DNA from: Methylorubrum extorquens | GTDB lineage: Bacteria; Pseudomonadota; Alphaproteobacteria; Rhizobiales; Beijerinckiaceae | Assembly: GCF_024169925.1 (NCBI RefSeq) | Contig: NZ_JALJXF010000001.1 | Coordinates: 2,300,001-2,364,000, forward strand | Reading direction: 5' to 3' | DNA: 64,000 bases | In this document: positions 10,363 through 19,887 of the stretch, in pieces | How positions within the stretch are numbered: the first letter of the stretch is position 1 | Layout: each line of letters starts with the position of its first letter | Made by a program: the position numbers and the translations under genes | The notes under the pieces: model-generated | The model's database searches: none | Told to the model about the DNA's origin: nothing | The model's input: the letters and a program-made list of their open reading frames with translations, nothing else

Positions 10363-10703
10363 GGCTGAAACGCTCGGGTTGGGGGTGCCGGCGGCATCGT
10401 CCCACGTATGGCCCGCAAAGGACATCGGGAGCGCAACGAACGGCGACGGGCGCGATGCGTTCGCTCGCCAATCCAACGCGGACACCCCGGCGGAGGGTTT
10501 CACGGACCCGCCGATCCCACGCCGCTGACGGATCCCAGCAAGACGACGCTCGCCTCGGCGCGCCCAGGACGCGGCTGCACCCTGTGCAGCCGCACCACGG
10601 CGAGGCCGGAAATCCTGTGATGGGGCGGGCTTCGGCCCGCTCCGCGCTTGACCCCGTCCCGCACGCCCCCGACGGTGGCGCGCAAAATCGGACGGGAACG
10701 GAC
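10363..10703. other. Intergenic region without recognised gene
   Basis: Between the methyltransferase and the TerB-domain gene. GC-rich; long open frames exist on both strands but their composition is arginine/serine/proline-rich with no ribosome binding sites, which is typical of non-coding high-GC DNA. No strong hairpin terminator was seen. Confidence 0.5.
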
Positions 10704-11180
10704 ATGGCCCTCCTTCAGCGGCTTCTCTCCTACGCTTCCTCGGCCTTCGGCCTGCCGGCCCCGGCCGAGACGGTGCCCGACGGCAGCGAGGAGCATCTCG
10801 CGGCGACCGCGCTCCTCGTCCACGTCGCCCGCGCCGACGGCGTGCTCGACCCGGCCGAGGGCGAGCGGCTGGTGCGGCTGGTGCGCCGCCGTTACGCGGC
10901 CAGCGACGCGGAGGCGCAGAGCCTGATCGAGCGCGCCGCCACCTTCGAGGCGCAGACCCGCGACATGACGAGCTTGGTCGAGCTGATCGGCAGCGACGGC
11001 AGCAGCCCGGAAGAGCGGGGGCGGTTGCTCGCCATGGCGTGGTCGGTGGCCGGCGCCGACGGCGAGGTGCACGAGTTCGAGGAGGCCCTGGTCTGGCGCC
11101 TCGGCAAGCTGCTCGGCTTCGACGAGCCGGCGATTACCGCCGCCCGCGACCGCGGCTTCCGCGAGCCCGCCGGTGCGTGA
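10704..11180 (+). CDS. TerB-domain (tellurite-resistance-like) protein
   Basis: A 158-residue, all-helical acidic protein. The segment [19 protein letters not shown] (about residues 39-57) and the later [16 protein letters not shown] (about 113-128) are the paired D-G-x-hydrophobic repeats of the TerB/DjlA-like domain, which has been proposed to bind metal. Function in relatives is unclear; despite the name most are not demonstrated tellurite-resistance determinants. ATG 10704 follows GGGAACGGAC, a weak ribosome binding site. It appears monocistronic; the next gene starts 94 bases downstream. Confidence 0.8.
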   Translation: MALLQRLLSYASSAFGLPAPAETVPDGSEEHLAATALLVHVARADGVLDPAEGERLVRLVRRRYAASDAEAQSLIERAATFEAQTRDMTSLVELIGSDGSSPEERGRLLAMAWSVAGADGEVHEFEEALVWRLGKLLGFDEPAITAARDRGFREPAGA

Positions 11181-11273
11181 TGGCCGATCCAGAGCAGAGC
11201 CCTGGAGAACCATCGGGGCGCTGGCCCGACACCCCGCCGAGGGGATGATCCCCTTGGGACTCCGGACCTTTCG

Positions 11274-11660
11274 ATGATCGTCAGCCTGACCCTGATCCTG
11301 CTCGCCCAGCTTCTGGGCGAGGTGGCGGCCCGCGCCGCCGGCCTGCCGGTGCCGGGGCCGGTGATCGGCATGGCGCTGCTCCTCGGCTTCCTCGTGCTGC
11401 GCGACCGGACGCAGCCGGCCTCGACCCGCTGGCTGCCGCCGCCGCTGGTCGATGGCGGGCTGGAGGGCACCGCCAAGGGGCTGCTCGCCCACCTCTCGAT
11501 CATGTTCGTGCCGGCGGGCGTCGGCATCGTCGGCAAGCTCGACGTGCTGGCGAGCCACGGGCTCGCGCTGGCGGCGGTGCTCACCCTCTCCGTGACCCTG
11601 ACGCTGGCGGCGACGGTGCTCACCTTCGTCGCGGTCTCCAAGCTTCTGGACCGCCGATGA
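11274..11660 (+). CDS. CidA/LrgA family membrane protein
   Basis: A 128-residue protein with four hydrophobic helices. The conserved pattern of the family is visible: [20 protein letters not shown] near residue 15 and [14 protein letters not shown] near residue 73. CidA/LrgA proteins are holin-like and work with LrgB/CidB; they have been linked to murein hydrolase control and, in some bacteria, to pyruvate or glycolate transport. The stop overlaps the start of the downstream LrgB gene in an ATGA motif, so the pair is translationally coupled. Confidence 0.9.
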   Translation: MIVSLTLILLAQLLGEVAARAAGLPVPGPVIGMALLLGFLVLRDRTQPASTRWLPPPLVDGGLEGTAKGLLAHLSIMFVPAGVGIVGKLDVLASHGLALAAVLTLSVTLTLAATVLTFVAVSKLLDRR

Positions 11661-12373
11661 CCGGCGAGTTCGCGCTCTGGGTCTATCTGAGCCGCACTCC
11701 GCTGCTGTGGCTCGCGGTGACGCTGCTGGCATACGCGGTGGCCGACCGCCTGTTCCAGGCGGCCGGGCGCCATCCGATCGCCAATCCGGTGATCCACGCG
11801 ATCTGGATGATCGGCCTCGTGCTGACGCTGACCGGCACGCCCTACCGCGCCTATTTCGAGGGCGCGCAGTTCGTGCACTTCCTGCTCGGACCGGCCACGG
11901 TGGCCCTCGCCGTTCCGCTCTACGAGCGGCGGGCGACGGTGACCCGCGCGCTCCTGCCGATGCTCGCCGCCCTGTTGGTCGGCTGCGTCACGGCGATGAC
12001 CTCGGCGCTGGTCTTCGCCAAGCTCGCCGGCATCCCCTACGACGTGCGCCTCGCCATGGCCCCGAAATCCGTGACCACGGGCGTCGCGATGGGCATCGTC
12101 GAGGCGCTCGGGGGCGACCCGACGCTCGCCGCCGTACTGGTGATGCTCACCGGCATGGCCGGCGCGGTGATCGTCACGCCGCTGATGCGGACCCTGCGCG
12201 TCGAGGACATGCGCGCCCGCGGCTTCGCAGCGGGGCTGGCCGCCCACGGCCTCGGCACCGCCCGCGCCTTTCAGGTCAGCGAGGTCGCCGGCACGTTTGC
12301 CGGCATCGCCATGGGGCTGAACGCATTCCTGACGGCGGTTCTGGTGCCGGTGGCGGTGAGTTTCTTGCGATAA
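11657..12373 (+). CDS. lrgB: LrgB family protein
   Basis: A 238-residue inner-membrane protein with about seven helices and the LrgB core [19 protein letters not shown] (about residues 134-152) followed by [13 protein letters not shown], the most conserved stretches of the family. It is the obligate partner of the CidA/LrgA protein encoded just upstream (four-base overlap). The pair is complete. No LytR/LytS-type or LysR-type regulator is adjacent. Confidence 0.92.
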   Translation: MTGEFALWVYLSRTPLLWLAVTLLAYAVADRLFQAAGRHPIANPVIHAIWMIGLVLTLTGTPYRAYFEGAQFVHFLLGPATVALAVPLYERRATVTRALLPMLAALLVGCVTAMTSALVFAKLAGIPYDVRLAMAPKSVTTGVAMGIVEALGGDPTLAAVLVMLTGMAGAVIVTPLMRTLRVEDMRARGFAAGLAAHGLGTARAFQVSEVAGTFAGIAMGLNAFLTAVLVPVAVSFLR

Positions 12374-12548
12374 GCCCCGTATTGCGCCGCAGCCCAACGC
12401 ACCGTACACCTCGGCGCAATCGCTCGGACCCGGTGCAAGCCCGGGTGGCTCTTCCGGCCGCCGATCCGCCGGACCACGCATTCGTGACGCTCGCTCCCTC
12501 CCCGCATCAGCTGGCGGAGCCTCGCGTCCCTCTGCGGAATCTTCTGCC

Positions 12549-14054
12549 ATGTCATCGACTGTTTCAACCGCCCGCGGGCGGTTCGGCTCGGCTTGGTTCG
12601 CCAACTGGTTCGCCAACCCTTGGGCCGACATCCTCTCCGGCATCGTCGTCGCGCTCGCCCTGATCCCGGAGGCGATCGGCTTCTCGGTGATCGCCGGGGT
12701 CGATCCGAAGGTCGGCCTCTACGCTTCCGTCGTGATCGCCTGCGTCATCGCCTTTGCCGGCGGGCGTCCGGCCATGATCTCGGCCGCGACCGCCGCCACG
12801 GCGGTGGTGATGGTCGATCTCGTGCGCGACCACGGCGTCCAGTATCTCTTCGCCGCCACCATCCTGATGGGCGTGTTCCAGATCCTGGCGGGGCTCGCCC
12901 GGCTCGGGCGGCTGATGCGCTTCGTCTCGCGCTCGGTGATGACCGGCTTCGTCAACGCGCTGGCGATCCTGATCTTTTTGGCGCAGCTCCCCGAACTCAC
13001 CGGCGTCACGCCGGCCACCTACGGGCTGATCGCGCTGGGGCTCGCCATCATCTACGGCTTTCCCAAAATCACCCGCGCGGTGCCTTCGCCCTTGGTCGCC
13101 ATCGCCGTGCTCACCGCGCTGACCGCGTATCTCGGGCTCGACGTGCGCACCGTCGCCCATCTCGGCGCGCTGCCGACCGCCCTGCCGAGCTTCGCCCTGC
13201 CCGACGTGCCGCTCAACCTAGAGACCCTGCGCATCATCCTGCCCTACTCGGCGACGCTCGCCGCGGTCGGCCTGCTGGAGAGCCTGCTCACGGCGCAGAT
13301 CGTCGATGACATGACCGACACCGGCAGCTCCAAGAACCGCGAATGCATGGGCCAGGGGCTCGCCAACATGAGTTCGGCGGTGTTCGGCGGCATGGGCGGC
13401 TGCGCCATGATCGGCCAATCGGTCATCAACGTGTCGTCCGGCGCCCGCGGCCGGCTCTCGACCCTGGTGGCGGGGGGCTTTCTCCTCGCGCTGCTGGTGC
13501 TGTTGCAGGATCTGCTGGCCATCGTCCCCGTCGCGGCGCTGACCGCCGTGATGATCATGGTCTCGCTCAACACCTTCTCCTGGCGCTCGCTCCTGGCGCT
13601 GCGCACCAACCCGCTGCCCTCCTCCCTGGTGATGCTCGCCACCGTCGCGGTGGTGGTCGCCACCCGCGATCTCGCCATCGGCGTGCTGGTCGGCGTTCTG
13701 CTCTCGGGCGTGTTCTTCGCGGACAAGGTCGCGCGGATGAGCCGGATCACCGCCGAGCTGTCGCCGGACGGGCGCACCCGCACCTACCGGGTGGCGGGCC
13801 AGGTGTTCTTCGCCTCCGCCGGCACCTTCGCCGAGGGCATCGACGTCCGCGAGCCGGTGGAGCGGCTCGTCATCGACGTGCACGCGGCGCATTTCTGGGA
13901 CATCTCGGCGGTCGGCGCCCTCGACCGCGTGGTGATGAAGGCCCGCGCCGCCGGCCGGACCGTCGAGGTCGTGGGCCTCAACGAGGCCAGCACCACCCTG
14001 GTCGAGCGCTTCGGCCGGCACGACAAGGCGGACGCTTCGCTGCCGGCGCATTGA
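12549..14054 (+). CDS. SulP family anion permease with C-terminal STAS domain
   Basis: Secondary transporter of the SulP (SLC26) family, moving sulfate, bicarbonate or another anion. The protein has 501 residues. The first helices carry [19 protein letters not shown] (about residues 36-54), the family signature; some 10-12 membrane segments follow to residue 405. A cytosolic STAS domain (about 420-495) contains [19 protein letters not shown], the fold's central strand and loop. The substrate cannot be determined: no cys genes or carbonic anhydrase lie beside it. ATG 12549 follows an ordinary intergenic region. Confidence 0.9.
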   Translation: MSSTVSTARGRFGSAWFANWFANPWADILSGIVVALALIPEAIGFSVIAGVDPKVGLYASVVIACVIAFAGGRPAMISAATAATAVVMVDLVRDHGVQYLFAATILMGVFQILAGLARLGRLMRFVSRSVMTGFVNALAILIFLAQLPELTGVTPATYGLIALGLAIIYGFPKITRAVPSPLVAIAVLTALTAYLGLDVRTVAHLGALPTALPSFALPDVPLNLETLRIILPYSATLAAVGLLESLLTAQIVDDMTDTGSSKNRECMGQGLANMSSAVFGGMGGCAMIGQSVINVSSGARGRLSTLVAGGFLLALLVLLQDLLAIVPVAALTAVMIMVSLNTFSWRSLLALRTNPLPSSLVMLATVAVVVATRDLAIGVLVGVLLSGVFFADKVARMSRITAELSPDGRTRTYRVAGQVFFASAGTFAEGIDVREPVERLVIDVHAAHFWDISAVGALDRVVMKARAAGRTVEVVGLNEASTTLVERFGRHDKADASLPAH

Positions 14055-14191
14055 GGGGCACGGCGCGTTCCGTTTCCAGCCTTGGTTGTGCAGTGCGGGC
14101 GAAACTCGGTAATGTCGGCGCGCGACCCTCCGGAGCGTCGCGGTGTGGTGTCGCCCTGAGGCCGAGCCGGCCCGTTGCCCTGCGAGGCGCC

Positions 14192-15307
14192 GTGTTTCCC
14201 TTCGACCCCCCTCGTCAGACCCGGCGCCGCGCGAGCCGCATCCTCACCCGCACGACACGGAAAGTGACGGGGCAGCTTACGCGCTCCCTCGAGAGCGCCG
14301 CCAAGTCCGTCACGAAGGCCGCCACCAAGGCCGTGACCCGCTCGACCGAGACGGCGATCCGGGAGACGCGCAAGGCGACGGTCCGATCCGTGAAGCGGAC
14401 GGTCCGGGACACCGAGAAGGTGGTCGCGGCCGCCCTCACCGCGAAAGGGTCTGAGACGACCCGCAAGCCGCCCGGCCAGTTCGTGACGGTCGATGGCCTG
14501 CCGGTGCACGTCATCGTGCGCGGACGCGGCCGGCCGGTGGTGCTCGTCCACGGCAACGGCACCATGGCCGAGGATTTCGCGATCTGCGGCCTGATCGACC
14601 GGCTGGCGGCCCGCTACCGGGTGATCGCGATCGACCGGTCCGGTTTCGGCTACACCGGCCGCCCCCGCCACCGGGTCTGGACCGCTCAAGGGCAGGCCGT
14701 GCTGCTGCACCGGGTGCTGGAACAGCTCTCCGTCGAGCGTCCCCTCATCGTCGGGCATTCCTGGGGCACGATCGTCGCCCTGGCGCTCGCCGCCGACGGG
14801 CGGCGCCCGCTGCGCGGGCTCGTGCTCTTGTCGGGCTCCTATTTTCCGGGGCATCGCACCGACGCGGCCCTGATCGCACCGCTCGCCGTGCCGGGCTTCG
14901 GCGACGCGATGCGGGCCATGGTGCCGGCGAAGGTGAGCGCGTCGCTCACCGGGCAATCGTTCCGGCAGGTCTTCTGGCCCCAACCTGTGCCGGCCCGCTT
15001 CACAGCGCGCTTCCCGATCGAGATCGCGGCGGCGGCGACGCAACTGCGCGCGGTCTCGGAGGACGCCGCCTCGATGAATTCCGCCGTCACGGGGCTCCAG
15101 CGCCGCTACAGTGGCCTGACGCTGCCGGTGTCGATCCTGGCCGGGGACGCGGACGCGATCGTCAAGGCCGGCGAGCACTCGGTGCGGCTGCACACCACGA
15201 TCCCCGGAAGCACGCTGCGGCTCCTGCCCGGCCTCGGTCACATGATCCATTACGGCGCGCGGCTGAAGGTGGAGCGCGCGATCGACGCGGTGATGAAGCT
15301 CGGATAG
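14192..15307 (+). CDS. Alpha/beta hydrolase with long basic helical N-terminal extension
   Basis: Hydrolase of 371 residues. The fold starts near residue 98 (FVTVDGLPVHVIV); the oxyanion-loop HGNG lies near 120-123, the nucleophile Ser190 is in GHSWG, an acid in GDADAIV near 319-321 and the histidine in GLGHMIH near 350, so the triad is intact. The first 90 residues are unusual: lysine, arginine, alanine and threonine rich with repeated SVTKAATKAVTR-like units, resembling histone-H1-like or amphipathic surface-binding tails. GTG 14192 is the likeliest start. Substrate unknown; a polymer- or membrane-associated lipase/depolymerase is possible but unproven. Confidence 0.75.
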   Translation: MFPFDPPRQTRRRASRILTRTTRKVTGQLTRSLESAAKSVTKAATKAVTRSTETAIRETRKATVRSVKRTVRDTEKVVAAALTAKGSETTRKPPGQFVTVDGLPVHVIVRGRGRPVVLVHGNGTMAEDFAICGLIDRLAARYRVIAIDRSGFGYTGRPRHRVWTAQGQAVLLHRVLEQLSVERPLIVGHSWGTIVALALAADGRRPLRGLVLLSGSYFPGHRTDAALIAPLAVPGFGDAMRAMVPAKVSASLTGQSFRQVFWPQPVPARFTARFPIEIAAAATQLRAVSEDAASMNSAVTGLQRRYSGLTLPVSILAGDADAIVKAGEHSVRLHTTIPGSTLRLLPGLGHMIHYGARLKVERAIDAVMKLG

Positions 15308-15474
15308 CTGCGCCCGCAGGGGCCGAATCCGGCACCGCCGCGCCCCGGATCGCCGGGCATCGAGACGTGTCCTCGTCGAGGGCCACACGGAGGCCGATCG
15401 GAGCCTGCTGTCATCGGGCCTCCGCCATCAAGGGGGATATGTTACCGCGCTTGCTGGGAGGTTCGCGTGGGGTG

Positions 15475-17038
15475 GAGGCTGTGTGAAAACGCTGCTGTTC
15501 TGATAGTCTCTGCGGGACGGCGGAGGCGGCTATGGCGCGTTTTGTTTGTGGTGCTGATCGCCATCAAGTCACGCTTCTGCCGAACCGGCTGGACGATTAC
15601 GTATCCGAGGACAATCCGGTGCGCGTCGTCGATGCATTCGTCGACGAACTCGATCTCGCGGCTCTGGGTTTTGACGGCGTGGTGCCGGCCACGACGGGCC
15701 GGCCCGGCTACCATCCCGCGACACTGCTGAAGATCTACCTCTACGGCTATCTCCACCAAGTCGCCTCCAGCCGCCGCCTGGAGCGCGAGGCCGGCCGCAA
15801 CGTCGAGCTGATGTGGCTGACCGGCCGCCTCGCCCCAGACTTCAAGACCATCGCCGACTTCCGGCGCGACAACGGTCCTGCGATCCAAGCCGCCTGCCGC
15901 CAGTTCGTGGTGCTGTGTCGCCAACTCGGCCTCCTGGCCGGTGGTGTCGTGGCGCTGGACGGCAGCCGCTTCAAAGCGGTGAACGCCCGTGATCGCAACT
16001 TCACCCCAGCCGCGGTCCGGCGCCGCATCGAGCAGGTCGAGGCGAGCATCGCACGCTATCTCGCCGCCCTCGACACCGCCGACCGCCAGGAAGACGAGGT
16101 CGCGCGCGTGCGCAAGGTGCGCATCGCCGAGCGTCTGGACGCCCTGCGGACGCGAATGCGCGAGTTGCAGGCGATGGAGACGCTCGTCGAGGCTGCCCCC
16201 GACCGGCAGATCTCGCTGACAGACCCGGACGCGCGGGCGATGGCCACGAGCGGTAAGGGCACGGGGATGGTCGGCTATAACGTGCAGGCGGTCGTCGACA
16301 CCGAGCATCATCTGATCGTCGCGCATGAGGTGACCAACGTCGGGCACGACCGCACCCAGCTGGCGCACATGAGCCGCCAGGGCCAGGTGGCGACCGGGCA
16401 TGAAGGGCTCAGCGTGCTGGCCGACCGGGGCTACTTCTCGGGCGAGGAGATCCTGGCCTGCGAGCAGGCCGGCATCGCGGTGACGCTGCCCAAGCCGCTG
16501 ACCTCGGGCGCCAAGGCGGAGGGGCGCTTCGGCAAACAAGACTTCGTCTACGAGCCAGAGGCGGACGCCTACCGGTGTCCGGCCGGCGAGCGGCTCTCGT
16601 ACCGTTACACGAACGTGGAGGGCGGACTGACGCTACGCCGCTACTGGACGACGGCCTGCCACGACTGCGCGATCAAGGCACGCTGCACGCCGGCCAAGGA
16701 GCGGCGGGTGACGCGGTGGGAGCACGAGGCTGTCTTGGAAGCCGTACAGCGCCGGCTCGACGCGGATCCTCATGCGATGCGCACGCGGCGCCAGACGGTC
16801 GAGCACGTGTTCGGGACGCTCAAAGGCTGGATGGGGGCGACGCACTTCCGGATGCGACGGTTGAGAAACGTGGCCACCGAGATGAGCCTGCAGGTCCTGG
16901 CCTACAATCTGAAGCGGGTCATGGCGATCCTCGGAACCGGGCCTCTCCTCACCGCCCTGCGGGCGTGAGGGCACGCGGCACCTCGCACCCCGTCACCAAT
17001 CCGCGCCGACACACCCAACCGCGTTCTCACACAGCCTC
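15475..17038 (+). mobile_element. IS1182-family insertion sequence, apparently complete
   Basis: A 1,564-base element carrying one transposase gene. The ends are inverted repeats: GAGGCTGTGTGAAAACGC at the left and the complement of GAGGCTGTGTGAGAACGC at the right, 17 of 18 identical. The element is flanked on both sides by GGTG (15471-15474 and 17039-17042), a candidate four-base target duplication, though the left flank is G-rich so chance cannot be excluded. The intact transposase and near-perfect ends suggest a recent, possibly active copy. Confidence 0.85.
15532..16968 (+). CDS. IS1182-family transposase
   Basis: A 478-residue DDE transposase that cuts and joins the IS ends. N-terminal DUF772-type region (LPNRLDDYV ... 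RPGYHPATLLKIYLYGY, about residues 15-70). Candidate catalytic residues: Asp in ALDGSRFKAV (about 142), Asp in VLADRGYFSGEE (about 297) and Glu in TVEHVFGTLKG (about 425). A cysteine cluster TACHDCAIKARC lies near 377-389, as in IS1182 relatives. The reading frame is intact from ATG 15532, about 57 bases inside the left terminal repeat. Confidence 0.93.
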   Translation: MARFVCGADRHQVTLLPNRLDDYVSEDNPVRVVDAFVDELDLAALGFDGVVPATTGRPGYHPATLLKIYLYGYLHQVASSRRLEREAGRNVELMWLTGRLAPDFKTIADFRRDNGPAIQAACRQFVVLCRQLGLLAGGVVALDGSRFKAVNARDRNFTPAAVRRRIEQVEASIARYLAALDTADRQEDEVARVRKVRIAERLDALRTRMRELQAMETLVEAAPDRQISLTDPDARAMATSGKGTGMVGYNVQAVVDTEHHLIVAHEVTNVGHDRTQLAHMSRQGQVATGHEGLSVLADRGYFSGEEILACEQAGIAVTLPKPLTSGAKAEGRFGKQDFVYEPEADAYRCPAGERLSYRYTNVEGGLTLRRYWTTACHDCAIKARCTPAKERRVTRWEHEAVLEAVQRRLDADPHAMRTRRQTVEHVFGTLKGWMGATHFRMRRLRNVATEMSLQVLAYNLKRVMAILGTGPLLTALRA

Positions 17039-17341
17039 GGTGGGTAGCGGACGCTCGTCCCCCGCCCTGGAGCGGACGTTCCGCATCCGACCTGAGCCAG
17101 CCGTACGGACAGCCCAAGGCACTTCCCCAAAGCCGTGAATCGACGGTTCGGCAACATGGACTCAGTATGGGAAACGGCTGTTCAGCCAGTCGGCATTAGA
17201 CGTCCAAAGTAGAACTCGATGAAGACGGTCCAGCAGCTCGACTGAAATATGATAATAAATGGGATTTGGAGCAATGGGGTTAGCATCCCTTCAATATTAT
17301 GAACGCAAACATTGAATTCCTTCGATTGCGAGATGTGTGAG
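17039..17341. other. Region between IS and AT-rich gene; no gene seen
   Basis: GC-rich at its left and clearly more AT-rich from about 17220. I see no open frame with a ribosome binding site and no strong hairpin. It marks a composition change just right of the insertion sequence. Confidence 0.4.
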
Positions 17342-17707
17342 CTATTGAAACTGCCCTATAAACAATGCCCCATCTCTTGGTTGATTCTTGGTGCAGCCGT
17401 ATGACCCAGACATTGATTGGTCATGGCTGTTATAAGGCAAGTTGTAATTACATTCATTTCCATCGCTGGCGTTAGACTGTTGTATGCGAATATTGCCGTC
17501 TAAGCATATCACGCCAACAGTGGCTGTTTTTAATGCTCCTCCTGGGCCGATGGCCTTCCACTGGCGGCCTTTTACATCTATTTCTACATTCCAGGCATTA
17601 TCCTCTACTGCAATTATTTTGTTGGTTGGGCAAGCGGCAGAAGCCTGCAAAGGCACGAGCGGGAACAAGCATATCAATAGATAGACCGCTTTGTTTTTCA
17701 TTTTCAA
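17342..17707 (-). CDS. Small secreted protein, AT-rich orphan
   Basis: A 121-residue protein. Residues 1-24 form a classical signal peptide (MKMKNKAVYLLICLFPLVPL followed by QASA) with cleavage before ACPTNK. The mature part has four cysteines (one near its N-terminus, one in GVICLDG, one in ECNYN and one in YGCTK), compatible with two disulfides, so a small periplasmic or extracellular domain is likely. I do not recognise the family. Start ATG 17707 is preceded by AGGAG at a good distance. Codon use is AT-rich and quite unlike neighbours, and it lies next to an IS, both signs of acquisition. Confidence 0.7.
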   Translation of the reverse strand: MKMKNKAVYLLICLFPLVPLQASAACPTNKIIAVEDNAWNVEIDVKGRQWKAIGPGGALKTATVGVICLDGNIRIQQSNASDGNECNYNLPYNSHDQSMSGSYGCTKNQPRDGALFIGQFQ

Positions 17708-18162
17708 TACTCCTATCTTGCCGTAAGAACTGCATTCCTATTGCATCCGCGAAATTCCTAAAGCTTTCCTGATGTTGACATTCGATTGCGTCTTAGTCAA
17801 TAAGTTTGAGAGTGGGCGTCGCAAAGTTTCCGGCGCGAATGTTTCACTTGGTGCCTCCCAACCCGATCGATAGATCTATTAAGCTTCCTGGTCTGCTTTG
17901 CCGTTAGCTTAGGCCCTGGGGCTATGCCACTGCGAAGGTTTGCGTTGGGTCGGAAATTGACGTGCGGCCAACGCATCTATCGGATCAGTCGGATGTCACA
18001 ACCCCGATGTGCAGCAGCCTTCAGGTCAAAATAACTATAAATGCATGCTTTGTTGTTGGTTTTCCTAGAGTAATGCCAAATATCCAGAAATAAACGTTGA
18101 TCGATCAATGCAGGTACGTAATGATTTATTGCGCTTGATCCGAGTGTATAAGGGAGGCTTCA
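17708..18162. other. AT-rich intergenic region, no gene seen
   Basis: Divergent spacer between the secreted-protein gene and the 111-residue orphan gene. It is much more AT-rich than the chromosome average, presumably holds promoters for both flanking genes, but no confident -35/-10 pair or operator was identified. Confidence 0.4.
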
Positions 18163-18498
18163 ATGCCTGGGCTGCAAAAACTTGAAACCCTTAGGTTTGA
18201 TGGGCCGCTTGATATCGGTTTTCCGAAAATAAAATCGCTCAAAGTCGAGAACGTGACCTATCAAGGAGAATGGGTAGAGGGCGACATTGTTCTGTCTTAT
18301 GAGCTTGGCGGCGACCAGGAACTTCGACAGCATATCAAAACCAAACTGAATGAAGAACAAAAATTTGACATCGGGCCTCTCAAACTAACCGCCCACGTTT
18401 GGCTGGACGGACCAAAGCTTTGGTTCGGCGCAAAGATATGCGCCGGCCCATTCTGCACCGATGAACTCAAGACGTCGGTGGACCTGCCGCAGGCGTGA
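18163..18498 (+). CDS. Hypothetical protein, orphan
   Basis: A 111-residue soluble protein, probably mostly beta-strand (alternating segments LRFDGPLDIG, SLKVENVTYQGEW, GDIVLSYEL, LKLTAHVWLDGPKLWFG). It has no signal peptide or membrane segment; two cysteines occur near the end in AKICAGPFCTDEL. ATG 18163 follows GGGAGGCTTCA, a strong ribosome binding site, which supports it being a real gene. Composition is lower in GC than the chromosome. Family not recognised. It shares the IS-flanked, AT-rich segment with the secreted protein upstream but is divergently transcribed. Confidence 0.65.
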   Translation: MPGLQKLETLRFDGPLDIGFPKIKSLKVENVTYQGEWVEGDIVLSYELGGDQELRQHIKTKLNEEQKFDIGPLKLTAHVWLDGPKLWFGAKICAGPFCTDELKTSVDLPQA

Positions 18499-18988
18499 CC
18501 CCCGTCGAACCAGGCGGAGGGGAGCGGGACTCTAACTCTCTTCTGCCTAGTATCGCCTGCGGCCAACCCTACGATGTCCTTTGTCGGTCGTGTGCGGGCA
18601 CGGCGACGACGTTCGTTTTCATGCATTGCTGCCCAATAGGGGAACGGCGGAAATCTACCCATTCCGATCGTACGTCTCAGCCTAACCGAGTGGCCTGCAA
18701 GCGGACGTTCCCAGCTTCGGCAGTGGGTCGAAAGCGGCTTCTCGTCCGATCGCGTTGAAAGCGCGATCGGCGGTCAGGCACCACACGTATGGTTCCGCAC
18801 CCGAGGGGCTCCTGGCTTCCATCCGTGTTCGGCACAAGGACCAGCCCATGATCGGGCCCCGATGAAAGGCGAGCCCAGAGGCGGCCGCGGACTTGGCCAG
18901 AGGCCAGCACAGAGGTCGTGACGGATGGCCATGCCAGAGGATGGCCGCCAACTCTGTCGAAAGACGTCGCCCGGCGCCGGAAGCCCGG
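18499..18988. other. Intergenic region without recognised gene
   Basis: Lies between the 111-residue orphan gene and rsmA (convergent arrangement). Open frames on either strand lack ribosome binding sites and have arginine/serine-rich, low-complexity translations. No clear terminator hairpin was found for either neighbour. Confidence 0.4.
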
Positions 18989-19879
18989 TTACACGGCACT
19001 CTCACGGGATTCCCCCGCCTCCAGCGCCCGCGCCAGCGCCACGAACCCCGCGACCGGAATCTCCTCCGCCCGCGCCGTCTCCGGCAGCCCGGCGGCGGTG
19101 AGCAGGCGGATGGGGTCGGGGGTGGCGGCCTTCAGGCTCTGGCGCAGCATCTTGCGGCGCTGGCCGAAGGCGGCGCGGGTCACCCGTTCGAGGTCGGCGA
19201 TCCGGCAGGGCAGCGGCTCGGGCCGCGGGCGCAGGTGGACGACGCTGGAAGTGACTTTCGGCGGCGGCACGAAGGCGCTTGGCGCCACATCGAACAGGAT
19301 GGTCGCCTGCGTGCGCCAGCCGCAGAGCACCCCGAGCCGGCCGTAATTGGCCCGGTCCGACTCGTCGGCGACGATGCGCTCGGCGACCTCGCGCTGGAAC
19401 ATCAGCGTCGCCGAGTCCCACCAAGGCGGCCAGACGTCATCCCGCGTGTCGGCGCCGAGCCAGCCGGTGAGCAGCACGGTGGCGACGTTGTAGGGGAGGT
19501 TCGCGACGATCCGCACCGGCCCGTCGCCGACGAGCGGGCGCGGGTCGAAGCCGACGGCGTCGGCATCGATCACGTCGAGCCGGCCGGGGTAATGCGCGGC
19601 GATCTCGGCCAAAGCCGGCAGCGCGCGGGGATCGCGCTCGATCGCCACCACGCGTTTCGCCCCCGCCGCCAGCAGCGCCCGCGTCAGCCCGCCGGGGCCG
19701 GGGCCGACCTCCACCACCGTCACGCCGTCGAGGGCGCCCGCCGAGCGGGCGATGCGGCCCGTCAGGTTGAGGTCGAACAGGAAGTTCTGGCCGAGCGCCT
19801 TCTTCGGCTCCAGCCCGTGCCGCCGCACGACCTCGCGCAGGGGCGGCAGGCCGTCGGTGCTCAACGCGTCAAGGGTCAT
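18989..19879 (-). CDS. rsmA: 16S rRNA (adenine1518-N6/adenine1519-N6)-dimethyltransferase
   Basis: RsmA/KsgA dimethylates two adjacent adenines in the 3' terminal hairpin of 16S rRNA during 30S maturation; loss gives kasugamycin resistance. The protein has 296 residues with [11 protein letters not shown] (about 26-36), SAM motif [14 protein letters not shown] (about 57-70), acidic AIERDP (79-84) and the catalytic motif NLPYNVAT (127-134). It follows pdxA by nine bases on the same strand, the conserved pdxA-rsmA pairing. Confidence 0.97.
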   Translation of the reverse strand: MTLDALSTDGLPPLREVVRRHGLEPKKALGQNFLFDLNLTGRIARSAGALDGVTVVEVGPGPGGLTRALLAAGAKRVVAIERDPRALPALAEIAAHYPGRLDVIDADAVGFDPRPLVGDGPVRIVANLPYNVATVLLTGWLGADTRDDVWPPWWDSATLMFQREVAERIVADESDRANYGRLGVLCGWRTQATILFDVAPSAFVPPPKVTSSVVHLRPRPEPLPCRIADLERVTRAAFGQRRKMLRQSLKAATPDPIRLLTAAGLPETARAEEIPVAGFVALARALEAGESRESAV

Positions 19880-19887
19880 CGATCGCT

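Noticed and set aside
18682..19005. Minus-strand ORF beside rsmA
   Set aside because: No RBS; composition typical of non-coding high-GC DNA.
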